Assembly (NCBI GenBank): GCA_030453005.1
Contig: JAKDLE010000117.1
Span: 1-7,701 of the forward strand
Origin: Pseudonocardia sp.
Lineage (GTDB): Bacteria; Actinomycetota; Actinomycetes; Mycobacteriales; Pseudonocardiaceae
Length of the DNA stretch: 7,701 nucleotides
Direction of reading: 5' to 3'
The translations under genes and the position numbers were made by a program. The notes below the pieces were generated by a model. It was not told the origin of the DNA, did no database searches, and saw only the letters and a list, made by a program, of their open reading frames with translations. Shown in pieces: positions 1 through 6,188 of this stretch (positions are counted from its first letter, which is position 1; every line of letters starts with the position of its first letter).

Positions 1-62
1 CCCGCTCCCCCCCGCCCTTCTGATGGGGGGGCCCGGCGGGCCGCCCCGGCGCCCCCCCGTGC
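1..62. other. Low-complexity, near-pure G/C window edge (probable poor-quality contig end)
   Basis: Positions 25-59 contain only G and C, and the preceding bases are mostly C runs. From the ATG at 23 the spacing up to the clearly conserved LLKTMLCQ segment matches what a GlxB N-terminus should have, but the codons look as if A and T had been replaced by G or C. This resembles degraded base calls at a contig end rather than real sequence. No promoter or ribosome binding site can be read here. Inference only; no read data are available. Confidence 0.5.
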
Positions 63-941
63 TCCACCCCCCGCGCGCGCGCCTGCTGAAGACCATGCTG
101 TGCCAGGTCGCGGAACGCGGACCCGGCTCAGCGGGCGTCGCCGTCTACGGCGACCGGCGCCGAGTGCCCGCCGGTCACAGTGCCGTGTCGCTGCTGCTGC
201 CGGCCTCGACCGCGGACCTCGCGGAGACGGTGCGCGCCGCGCTGCCGGGCTCGCCGGAGCTGCGGGTCACCGAGGCGGGCGACACGACCGTCGTCGCCGC
301 ACCAGTCGCGCACGACGTGCTCGTCGCCGCGGTCCGGCAGTCGAACCCGGGCGCCACCGTCGTCGGGTCCGGGGCCGATCTCGCCGTCTACAAGGGCACC
401 GGCCACCCGCGGGAACTGGCCGCGACCTACGACCTGGCGAACGCCCAGGGGTGGCAGGGCCTCGCCCACACCCGCATGGCGACGGAGTCCGCTGTCACGC
501 CCGAGGGCTGCCATCCCTTCTCCGTCGGCCCGGACCAGTGCCTGGTGCACAACGGGTCCTTCGCCAACCACGCCACGATCCGGCGCGAGCTGCGGGCGTG
601 CGGGCACGTGTTCGACTCGGAGAACGACTCCGAGGTCGGCGCGCGCTTCGTCGCGGACCGGCTCGCGCAGGGCGAGGACCTGGAGAAGGCGCTGCGCCTG
701 CTCTGCGAGCGGTTCGACGGCTTCTACACCCTGCTCGTCCAACGCCGACGGGTTCGCGGTCGTGCGGGACGCGATCGCCTGCAAGCCCGCGATCATCGCC
801 GAGACCGACCGGTGGGTGGCCATGGCCTCGGAGTTCCGGGCGCTGGCCGACCTGCCCGGCATCGAGCACGCCCGCCTCTACGAGCCCGAGCCGGAGCGGG
901 TCTACGTGTGGCAGCGCGGCGCGACAGGAACGAATCCGTGA
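23..941 (+). pseudogene. glxB: Class II glutamine amidotransferase (GlxB/MgsA-like), frameshifted and with a damaged N-terminus
   Basis: This would be the glutaminase subunit of a GltB-like enzyme. It releases ammonia from glutamine for the partner synthase subunit. Frame 2 encodes the amidotransferase core: HTRMATES, then a conserved CHPF, LVHNGSFANH (the Asn-Gly oxyanion region) and ENDSE. At base 740 the frame changes: after FYTLLV at 722-739 the family C-terminus (NADGFAVVRDAIACKPAII and onward, ending VYVWQRGATGTNP) continues in frame 3 from 741 to the TGA at 939-941. One extra base, or two missing bases, explains this. Corrected length is about 306 residues, normal for the family. The expected MCGI start with its catalytic Cys2 reads MGGP here, and RGPDSAG reads RGPGSAG, so the nucleophile is absent as written. 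The stop overlaps the glxC GTG (GTGA). Read without the frameshift, this gene falsely fuses to glxC. It may be a true pseudogene or a sequencing artefact. Confidence 0.82.
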
Positions 942-1615
942 CCGCCACCGTCACCGTCGTCGATCTCGCCACGACGAGCGTCCGTGCGCTGAACGCCGAG
1001 CTGCACGCCCCGACCTCCCGGCACTATGAGGTGCTGGCGCCACAGGGCGCACACGCGGTCGCGGCCGGCATCCACGCTGACCTCGCCGTCGACATCCGCG
1101 GTCACGTCGGCTACTACGCCGCCGGGATGAACGAGGGCGGCCGGGTCACCGTGCACGGCAACGCCGGCACCGGCGTCGCGGAGAACATGATGTCCGGTGT
1201 CGTCCGCGTCACCGGCGACGCCTCCCAGTCGGCGGGCGCCACCGCCCACGGCGGCCTGCTCGTCATCGAGGGCTCGGCCTCGATGCGCTGCGGGATCTCC
1301 ATGAAGGGCGTGGACATCGTCGTCGGCGGGGACATCGGCCCGATGTCGGCGTTCATGGCCCAGGCCGGGCGGCTCGTCGTCTGCGGGGACGCCGGTGCGA
1401 GCCTCGGCGACTCGATCTACGAGGCGCGGATCTTCGTCCGCGGGAAGGTCGGTTCGCTGGGCGCGGACTGCGTCGAGAAGGAGATGCGCCCCGAGCACCT
1501 GACCGAGCTGACCGAGCTCCTCGCCGCGTCGGAGATCGACGCCGACCCCGCCGACTTCCGGCGCTACGGATCCGCCCGCCGTCTCTACCACTTCACCTCG
1601 GGGAACAGCTACTGA
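938..1615 (+). CDS. glxC: Glutamate synthase domain-3 (GXGXG beta-helix) subunit, GlxC/MgsB-like
   Basis: A 225-residue stand-alone version of the C-terminal beta-helix domain of glutamate synthase large subunit. In the fused enzyme this domain is structural and links the amidotransferase to the FMN domain. The central part (about residues 50-180) shows the Gly-rich repeating pattern of a beta-helix: VTVHGNAGTGVAENMMSGVV, VRVTGDASQSAG, HGGLLVIEG, RLVVCGDAGASLGDSIYE, IFVRGKVGSLGADCVEKEM. The start is the GTG at 938. It lies 7 bases after an AGGAA Shine-Dalgarno (926-930), overlaps the glxB stop by four bases, and gives the family-typical N-terminus. The stop TGA shares its A with the ATG of glxD, so the three genes are translationally coupled. 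It is the only intact gene of the operon. An upstream in-frame extension exists only because of the glxB frameshift and should not be added. Confidence 0.9.
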   Translation: MTATVTVVDLATTSVRALNAELHAPTSRHYEVLAPQGAHAVAAGIHADLAVDIRGHVGYYAAGMNEGGRVTVHGNAGTGVAENMMSGVVRVTGDASQSAGATAHGGLLVIEGSASMRCGISMKGVDIVVGGDIGPMSAFMAQAGRLVVCGDAGASLGDSIYEARIFVRGKVGSLGADCVEKEMRPEHLTELTELLAASEIDADPADFRRYGSARRLYHFTSGNSY

Positions 1616-2944
1616 TGGTCGATCCCGCACTCCGCGAGTCGGCCACGTTCGATCGCGCGACCATCGCCGGCATCCAGCGCGCGGCGGCGACCGGCGTCTA
1701 CGACATCCGCGGCTGGGGTGCCAAGCGTGCCCTGCCGCACTTCGACGACCTGCTCTTCCTCGGTGCCTCGATGTCGCGCTATCCGCTGGAGGGCTACCGG
1801 GAGCGCTGCGACACCGACGTCGTGCTCGGGGACCGCAACGCGCGCTACCCCCTGCACCTCGACATCCCGGTCACCATCGCCGGCATGTCCTTCGGCGCGC
1901 TGTCCGCGCAGGCCAAGGAGGCCCTCGGGCGCGGTGCGTCCGAGGTCGGCACCTCCACCACCACGGGGGACGGCGGCATGACCCCCGAGGAGCGCGGCCA
2001 GTCCAAGCACCTCGTGTACCAGTACCTGCCGTCGCGCTACGGGATGAACCCCCACCGACCTGCGCAAGGCCGACGCGATCGAGATCGTCCTCGGCCAGGG
2101 CGCCAAGCCCGGCGGCGGCGGGATGCTGCTCGGCCAGAAGATCTCCGACCGGGTCGCCGGCATGCGCACCCTGCCCGCGGGCATCGACCAGCGCTCCGCC
2201 TGCCGGCACCCGGACTGGACCGGGCCCGACGACCTCGCCATCAAGATCCTCGAACTCCGCGAGATCACCGACTGGGAGAAGCCGATCTACGTCAAGATCG
2301 GCGCCTCCCGCACCTACTACGACGTCAAGCTCGCCGTCGCCGTCGCCGCCGCCGCCGTCGCCGACGTCGTCGTCGTCGTCGACGGCATGCAGGGCGGCAC
2401 CGCCGCCACCCAGGACGTGTTCATCGAGCACGTCGGCATCCCCACGCTCGCCGCCGTTCCCGAGGCCGTCCAGGCCTTGGCGGAGCTCGGCGTGCACCGC
2501 AAGGTCCAGCTCATCGTGTCTGGAGGGATCCGGACCGGTGCGGACGTCGCGAAGGCCATGGCGCTCGGGGCGGACGCGGTCGCGATCGGCACCGCCGCCC
2601 TGATCGCGCTGGGCGACAACGATCCCCGCCACGACGCCGAGTACCGCGAGATCGGCTCCGCGGCCGGGTTCTACGACGACTTCCAGGACGGCCGCGATCC
2701 CGCGGGCATCACCACCCAGGATCCCGAGCTCGCCGCCCGCCTCGATCCCGTCGAGGGCGGCCGGCGCCTCGCCAACTACCTGCGCGTCCTCACCCTCGAA
2801 GCGCAGACGATCGCGCGCGCCTGCGGAAAGGCGCACCTGCAGCACCTCGAACCCGAGGACATGGTCGCCCTGACGATCGAGGCCGCCGCCATGGCCCGCG
2901 TCCCGCTCGCGGGTACCTCGTGGATCCCCGGGCGTGAGCGATGA
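1615..2944 (+). pseudogene. glxD: FMN-binding glutamate synthase-like subunit (GlxD/MgsC), one-base frameshift
   Basis: The catalytic synthase subunit corresponds to the FMN TIM-barrel domain of GltB. In GlxBCD/MgsABC systems this core transfers glutamine-derived ammonia or an amine to a 2-oxo acid. Frame 1 carries the N-terminal part to RYGMNP (2035-2052). An extra C in the run 2049-2053 then shifts the frame, and TDLRKADAIEIVLGQGAKPG continues in frame 2 to the TGA at 2942-2944. Removing one C gives 442 residues, the usual size. Later motifs are DGMQGGTAATQDVFIEHVG, QLIVSGGIRTGADVAKAMA and GADAVAIGTAALIALG, the phosphate/FMN-binding end of the barrel, and a conserved C-terminal ARACGKAHLQHLEPEDM. 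Between ALIALGD and the TTQDPE segment there is no cysteine, so the [3Fe-4S] ligands of canonical GltB are missing. A GCC/GTC-rich stretch at 2331-2384 distorts the expected LAV..AGADVVVVDG segment. The start overlaps glxC by one base and the stop overlaps the next ATG by four. Confidence 0.88.
2331..2384 (+). repeat. GCC/GTC trinucleotide low-complexity run inside glxD
   Basis: The bases are almost wholly GTC, GCC and GAC triplets, encoding a string of Ala and Val (LAVAVAAAAVADVVVVVDG). By my recollection relatives have roughly LAVxAGADVVVVDG here, so this copy appears about five residues longer and has lost the Gly of the AGAD segment. The frame is kept. Triplet slippage in the genome or an assembly error in a GC-rich repeat are both possible. 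Confidence 0.55.
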
Positions 2945-3351
2945 GCGAGAGCACTGATGTCCTGGTCGTCGGCGGCGGACTGCAGGGCTGCGCGGCAGCG
3001 TGGGCACTCACCGGACGCGGGGCCACCGGCGTCACCATCGTCGAGCGCGCCACCGTCGGCTCGGGCGGCACCGGCAAGTCCTCGGGCGTCGTGCGGTGCC
3101 ACTACGGCGTCGCCTCGCTGGCCGCGATGGCCACCCGGGCGCTCGACGTGTTCGAGAACGCCGTCGACCTCCTCGGCGACGACATCGGCTTCCACCAGAC
3201 CAGCTACATCGTCGGCGTCGACCCCGAGAACGTCGAGGCCCTGCACGCGTCGGTGGCCGGCCAGCGCGCCGTCGGCGTCCGCACCGAGGACATCGACCCG
3301 ACCGAGGTGCAGAAGCTCTGGCCCGTGGCCGACCTTTGCTGCAGGGCATGA
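2941..3351 (+). pseudogene. FAD-dependent amine oxidase (sarcosine/glycine oxidase-like), N-terminal fragment
   Basis: The product begins with a dinucleotide-binding fold, VLVVGGGLQGCAAAWALTG (about residues 7-25). The GxGxxG loop is followed by an acidic residue at the end of strand 2 (VTIVERA), and then by SGGTGKSSGVVRCHYG, which resembles the flavin-contacting region of DAO/sarcosine oxidase-type enzymes. Such proteins oxidise secondary or tertiary amines and typically run to about 380-420 residues; only 136 codons remain here. Family resemblance stops around LWPVADL (near 3338). The last residues CCRA are unrelated and a TGA follows at 3349. The ATG overlaps the glxD stop (ATGA), so the gene belonged to the operon. 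Its substrate cannot be named. An oxidase next to a GlxBCD/MgsABC-like enzyme would fit N-methylated amino acid metabolism, but that is inference. The FAD and substrate domains beyond residue ~133 are missing. Confidence 0.8.
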
Positions 3352-3366
3352 TCATCGGCCCGTGTA

Positions 3367-3487
3367 GGGCGCACGAGAACAACGATCTTGTGTCGACCTC
3401 CATGAGGCCGGGACTGCCGGTGCAGGTCAGAGCGTCGCAACGCGTCGAGAGACGATCTTGTCCTGGGGCGCACCTGGGGCGCACGAG
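3367..3487. repeat. Short direct repeats in a gene-free stretch, possible mobile-element remnant
   Basis: GGGCGCACGAG occurs at 3367-3377 and again at 3477-3487. CCTGGGGCGCA is tandemly duplicated at 3462-3472 and 3473-3483. ACGATCTTGT occurs at 3382-3391 and 3452-3461. No convincing protein can be read on either strand, and base composition looks less G/C-extreme than in neighbouring genes. The stretch begins exactly where the oxidase gene loses its family resemblance. I infer the end or scar of an insertion sequence, but I recognise no family and see no transposase. Confidence 0.45.
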
Positions 3488-3492
3488 CACGA

Positions 3493-3552
3493 AGAACGGC
3501 GGTCGACACCGGCAACCGTCAGAAGACGTATTACCTGGTCAACCGCCGTTCT
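3493..3552. repeat. Symmetric 60-bp inverted repeat (two-tier hairpin)
   Basis: The outer arms 3493-3507 and 3538-3552 are complementary at 14 of 15 positions (AGAACGGCGGT against ACCGCCGTTCT, then GTC/GAC with one mismatch). They are centred on 3522.5. An inner stem CGTC (3517-3520) / GACG (3525-3528) with an AGAA loop has the same centre. The two are separated by 9-base internal loops on each side. Either strand would fold as RNA. It lies between converging genes, so a bidirectional terminator is possible, although no T-run follows. A mobile-element end is the alternative. Confidence 0.75.
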
Positions 3553-3553
3553 C

Positions 3554-3573
3554 GACCTGACGCGCAGGTCAGG
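3554..3573 (-). terminator. Small hairpin 3' of glnA
   Basis: GACCTG (3554-3559) pairs with CAGGTC (3565-3570) around a 5-base loop. An alternative register pairs CCTGAC (3556-3561) with GTCAGG (3568-3573). It starts 13 bases beyond the glnA stop. No U-tract follows, which is common for actinobacterial terminators. The function is inferred from position and fold only. Confidence 0.4.
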
Positions 3574-3585
3574 AAACCGCTGGAA

Positions 3586-5010
3586 TCAGACGTCGTAGTA
3601 GAGCGCGAACTCGTACGGGTGCGGGCGCAGTCGCAGCGGGGTGATCTCGACGTCCCGCTTGTAGGCGATCCACGTCTCGATCAGGTCGGAGGTGAAGACC
3701 CCACCCTCGAGCAGGTAGTCGTGGTCGACCTCGAGCCGGTCGAGCACGGCCTCCAGGCTGCCCGGGACCTGGGCGATGTCCTTGGCCTCCTCGGGCGGGA
3801 GCTCGTAGAGGTCCTTGTCGATCGGCGCGGCCGGCTCGATCTTGTTCTTGATGCCGTCCATGCCCGCCATCATCATCGCCGCGAACGCCAGGTACGGGTT
3901 GCCCGACGAGTCGGGGCAGCGGAACTCCAGGCGCTTAGCCTTGGGGTTGTTGCCGGTCAGCGGGATCCGGATGCAGGCGGAGCGGTTGCGCGCGGAGTAC
4001 ACGAGGTTGACCGGCGCCTCGAAGCCCGGGACGAGCCGGTGGAAGGAGTTCACCGTGGGGTTGGTGAACGCCAGCAGCGACGGCGCGTGGTGCAGCAGGC
4101 CGCCGATGTAGTAGCGGGCGATGTCCGACAGCCCGCCGTAGCCGGACTCGTCGTGGAACAGCGGCTGGCCGTCCTTCCACAGCGACTGGTGGGCGTGCAT
4201 GCCCGAGCCGTTGTCCCCGAAGATCGGCTTCGGCATGAACGTGACGGATTTGCCCGCGTGCCAGGCCGTGTTCTTGACGATGTACTTGAACAGCATCACG
4301 TCGTCGGCCGAGTGCAGCAGCGTGTTGAACTTGTAGTTGATCTCAGACTGGCCCGCGGTGCCCACCTCGTGGTGGCCGCGCTCCAGCACGAACCCGGCGT
4401 TGATCAGGTTGGTGGCCATGTCGTCGCGCAGGTCGGCGTAGTGGTCCACCGGCGGGACGGGGAAGTAGCCGCCCTTGTAGTTGACCTTGTAGCCCAGGTT
4501 GCCGCCCGCCTCCTCGCGACCGGTGTTCCACCAGCCCTCCACCGAGTCGATGTGGTGGTACTGCTGGTGCGGGTCGGACCCGAAGCGCACCGAGTCGAAG
4601 ATGTAGAACTCGGCCTCGGCCCCGAAGAAGCAGGTGTCGGCCACACCGGAGGCGGTCAGGTACTGCTCGGCCTTGCGGGCGACGTTGCGCGGGTCGCGGC
4701 TGTAGGGCTCGCCGGTGATCGGGTCGTGCACGAAGAAGTTCATGTTGAGCGTCTTGTGCTTGCGGAACGGGTCCAGGCGGGCCGTGGCGGGGTCCGGGTG
4801 CAGCGCCATGTCGGACTCGTTGATGGCCTGGAAGCCGCGGACCGACGACCCGTCGAACGCGATGCCGTTGTCGATGAAGTCCTGGTCGAAGGCGGTGGCG
4901 GGGACGCTGAGGTGCTGCATCACACCGGGAAGGTCGCAGAAGCGGATGTCGACGTACTCGACCTTCTCGTCCGAGATGAACTTCAGGACCTCTTCGGAGT
5001 TGCTGAACAC
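3586..5010 (-). CDS. glnA: Type I glutamine synthetase
   Basis: ATP-dependent synthesis of glutamine from glutamate and ammonia, the main ammonium-assimilating enzyme; the family forms cytosolic dodecamers. The 474-residue length is typical of the long GSI-beta type. N-terminal beta-grasp domain: [11 protein letters not shown] (23-33) and [18 protein letters not shown] (51-68). Catalytic domain: [11 protein letters not shown] with metal ligands Glu132 and Glu134, the ATP signature [16 protein letters not shown] (261-276), NRSACIRIP (342-350) and ending [15 protein letters not shown] places Tyr402 at the adenylylation site recognised by GlnE in this subclass. The start is a GTG at 5010 ([11 protein letters not shown]), with AAGGAG nine bases upstream. 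The gene is intact and convergent with the broken glx operon. A four-half-site GlnR-like box lies 52 bases upstream. With RDD and DUF4191 genes nearby it matches the housekeeping actinobacterial glnA rather than the GlnT paralogue often found with glxBCD. Confidence 0.98.
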   Translation of the reverse strand: MFSNSEEVLKFISDEKVEYVDIRFCDLPGVMQHLSVPATAFDQDFIDNGIAFDGSSVRGFQAINESDMALHPDPATARLDPFRKHKTLNMNFFVHDPITGEPYSRDPRNVARKAEQYLTASGVADTCFFGAEAEFYIFDSVRFGSDPHQQYHHIDSVEGWWNTGREEAGGNLGYKVNYKGGYFPVPPVDHYADLRDDMATNLINAGFVLERGHHEVGTAGQSEINYKFNTLLHSADDVMLFKYIVKNTAWHAGKSVTFMPKPIFGDNGSGMHAHQSLWKDGQPLFHDESGYGGLSDIARYYIGGLLHHAPSLLAFTNPTVNSFHRLVPGFEAPVNLVYSARNRSACIRIPLTGNNPKAKRLEFRCPDSSGNPYLAFAAMMMAGMDGIKNKIEPAAPIDKDLYELPPEEAKDIAQVPGSLEAVLDRLEVDHDYLLEGGVFTSDLIETWIAYKRDVEITPLRLRPHPYEFALYYDV

Positions 5011-5019
5011 CCTCGTTGT

Positions 5020-5025
5020 CTCCTT
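5020..5025 (-). promoter_or_regulatory. Ribosome binding site of glnA
   Basis: Reading the minus strand, AAGGAG is followed by nine bases and then the GTG at 5010. This fixes the start on GTG and shows glnA mRNA has a leader, unlike several neighbours here. Confidence 0.75.
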
Positions 5026-5062
5026 AATCGGGCTGGCTATGGCGGGACGCTATGGCGGCGGT

Positions 5063-5100
5063 GTTGCCCGTCGGTCACTCGCCCGTTTCGCAGAGGTTAA
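5063..5100 (-). promoter_or_regulatory. GlnR-type nitrogen operator upstream of glnA (four half-sites)
   Basis: On the minus strand the order is TTAAC (5100-5096), six bases, GAAAC (5089-5085), six bases, GTGAC (5078-5074), six bases, GCAAC (5067-5063). This fits the published actinobacterial GlnR pattern gTnAc-n6-GaAAc repeated twice with exact 11-bp phasing; GAAAC and GTGAC are perfect and the outer two each have one deviation. GlnR is the OmpR-type nitrogen regulator that controls glnA under nitrogen limitation. Downstream, CATAGC occurs twice on the minus strand (5054-5049 and 5041-5036) and either could be part of a weak -10, but I cannot choose. The site may also affect the divergent RDD gene. 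Confidence 0.78.
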
Positions 5101-5136
5101 CGGGGCCGCCCCGGGTTCGACCCCTCCTGCGCCGCA

Positions 5137-5142
5137 TATGCT
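5137..5142 (+). promoter_or_regulatory. -10 element of the RDD gene, probably leaderless
   Basis: TATGCT matches TANNNT and ends six bases before the ATG at 5149, so a start of transcription seven bases downstream would fall on the A of the ATG. No Shine-Dalgarno is visible upstream of the ATG. A leaderless mRNA fits, as is frequent in actinobacteria. No clear -35 is seen. Confidence 0.5.
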
Positions 5143-5148
5143 CGTCAC

Positions 5149-5613
5149 ATGGCCCGATGGATGGACACCTGGCTGCCCGGCTCGGCACCCGTCGGGTCCA
5201 GGCCGGCGTCCGGCGCGCACCGCGGTGACCGGCTCGGGCTGCCCGCCGACGGCGTCAGCTCGGTGGCCGGGTTCGGCCGCAGGCTCGCGGCGTTGACGGT
5301 CGACTGGCTGCTCGGCTACGCGATCACCGCCCTGTTCCTGGGAGCGGACGCGAGCGCCGCGCCGTTCACGGTGCTCGGGATCTGGTTCCTGCTCACCGCG
5401 GTGCCGGTGGCGGTGTTCGGGGCGAGCGCGGGGATGACGGCGCTGGGCATCCGCGTCGCCTCGATCGGCGACGCGGCCGTGGTCGGGGTGCCGCGTGCGC
5501 TGCTGCGGACGGCGCTGATCGCGCTCGTCGTCCCGCCGCTGATCCGCGACGCCGACGGCCGCGGCTGGCACGACCGCGCCACCCGCACGGTCGTCGTCCG
5601 CACCCGAGCTTGA
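5149..5613 (+). CDS. RDD family membrane protein
   Basis: A 154-residue protein with a hydrophilic N-terminus of about 40 residues, then GFGRRLAALTVDWLLGYAIT (from about residue 42), where the Arg and Asp characteristic of RDD proteins open the first membrane helix. A second hydrophobic stretch lies at about 71-99 (TVLGIWFLLTAVPVAVFG), followed by the conserved ALGIRV turn, a third at about 117-133, and a C-terminal WHDRATRTVVV typical of the family. The molecular role of this RDD group is unknown; transport or membrane-associated functions have been suggested for other RDD proteins. It is divergent from glnA with 138 bases between starts, an arrangement I recall for M. tuberculosis glnA1 (Rv2220) and Rv2219A, although strand relations there should be checked. 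The ATG at 5149 is chosen for the -10 spacing; the in-frame ATG at 5161 is an alternative. The stop overlaps the first copy of a direct repeat. Confidence 0.88.
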   Translation: MARWMDTWLPGSAPVGSRPASGAHRGDRLGLPADGVSSVAGFGRRLAALTVDWLLGYAITALFLGADASAAPFTVLGIWFLLTAVPVAVFGASAGMTALGIRVASIGDAAVVGVPRALLRTALIALVVPPLIRDADGRGWHDRATRTVVVRTRA

Positions 5614-5638
5614 CCCTCCCCCGCCTTGACTCTCCCCC
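5610..5638 (+). repeat. 13-bp direct repeat over the RDD stop and GyrI promoter
   Basis: TTGACCCTCCCCC at 5610-5622 and TTGACTCTCCCCC at 5626-5638 differ at one base and are offset by 16 bp. The first copy contains the RDD stop codon and the second contains the -35 element of the following gene. It may be a duplicated half-operator or a by-product of local duplication. Confidence 0.6.
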
Positions 5639-5656
5639 TATGGGAGGCCGGAGTGT
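5626..5656 (+). promoter_or_regulatory. MerR-type promoter with 19-bp spacer before the GyrI-like gene
   Basis: TTGACT (5626-5631) is a near-ideal -35. Exactly 19 bases later comes GAGTGT (5651-5656), which keeps the A2 and T6 of a -10, and seven bases further is the ATG at 5664. Overlong 19-bp spacers are the hallmark of MerR-family target promoters, where the bound activator untwists the DNA. The spacer holds the partial dyads CTCCC (5632-5636) / GGGAG (5642-5646) and ACTC (5629-5632) / GAGT (5651-5654). The MerR gene of this unit is the obvious candidate regulator. Confidence 0.6.
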
Positions 5657-5663
5657 CCCCGGT

Positions 5664-6188
5664 ATGAACACCGACCCCTCGCTGACCACCCTTCCCGCCG
5701 GATCCCTGCTCGCCGTCGACGGCCGCGGGGCTCCCGAGGACACCTCCTTCGCCGCCGCGATCCGAGCCCTGTTCGCCGTGCGCGCCGCCCTCGGAGCCGA
5801 CGATGACGTGCCCCTGGAGGGCAGCTACGCCCAGGACGGGGACCCCCTGCGGTTCGACCTGGACCTCCTGTACGGCTGGCATTGGACCCTCGCCGTGCCC
5901 GCCCCCGCCGGGCGCACCGCCGGGGCGGTGACCACCGCGGCCGCCCGCTTCGGCGCCCCCGTCGAGCTGCGGGCCCGACCGGAGCAGCGGGTGGCGGCGC
6001 TGGTGCACCACGGCCCCTACGCCGACGAGGGTCCCTCGCTCGCGGCCCTCTACGGGTTCGTCGACGAGCAGGGCCTGTGTCCGGCGGGTGCGCACACCGA
6101 GGTCTACCTGACCGACCCGTCCACCACGGCACCGGCGGACCTGCGGACGATCCTGCGGGTGCCGGTCGCGGGGGTGCCGGTGTGCTGA
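5664..6188 (+). CDS. GyrI-like small-molecule-binding protein
   Basis: A 174-residue protein of the GyrI-like superfamily (COG4832 type), made of two SHS2-like halves. The first half has SLLAVDGRGAPEDTSFAAAI, then ALFAVRAAL, then VPLEGSY, and a Trp-rich YGWHWTLAVPAP. The second has AALVHHGPYADEGPSLAALY and a C-terminal HTEVYLTDPSTTAPADLRTI followed by LRVPV. GyrI-like domains bind small, often hydrophobic or cationic ligands. They serve as effector domains of MerR and AraC regulators or alone, and some stand-alone members hydrolyse cyclopropanoid DNA-alkylating toxins. The ATG at 5664 is preferred because it begins the conserved part and lies seven bases after the -10; the TTG at 5610 and ATG at 5640 would add unconserved residues. 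Its stop shares a base with the MerR ATG, so ligand-binding and DNA-binding parts are co-translated as separate chains. The ligand is unknown. Confidence 0.87.
   Translation: MNTDPSLTTLPAGSLLAVDGRGAPEDTSFAAAIRALFAVRAALGADDDVPLEGSYAQDGDPLRFDLDLLYGWHWTLAVPAPAGRTAGAVTTAAARFGAPVELRARPEQRVAALVHHGPYADEGPSLAALYGFVDEQGLCPAGAHTEVYLTDPSTTAPADLRTILRVPVAGVPVC

Noticed and set aside
1871..3007. A 378-codon minus-strand frame opposite glxD
   Set aside because: Antisense shadow of GC-rich codons; composition is low-complexity and the plus strand carries clear FMN-synthase motifs.
3204..3515. A minus-strand frame of 103 codons across the oxidase break, considered as a transposase remnant
   Set aside because: No transposase motif (no DDE/DEDD pattern or helix-turn-helix) could be seen, so only the non-coding repeats were reported.
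3493..3552. The inverted repeat as an integron attC site or CRISPR repeat
   Set aside because: No attC core-site motifs were found, there is only one copy, and no integrase or cas gene is in the window.
3619..5100. A 493-codon open frame on the plus strand opposite glnA
   Set aside because: It lies exactly antisense to a highly conserved glutamine synthetase. Its Val/Arg/Gly/Asp-rich product is what GC-rich codons give on the opposite strand, and it matches no family I recognise.
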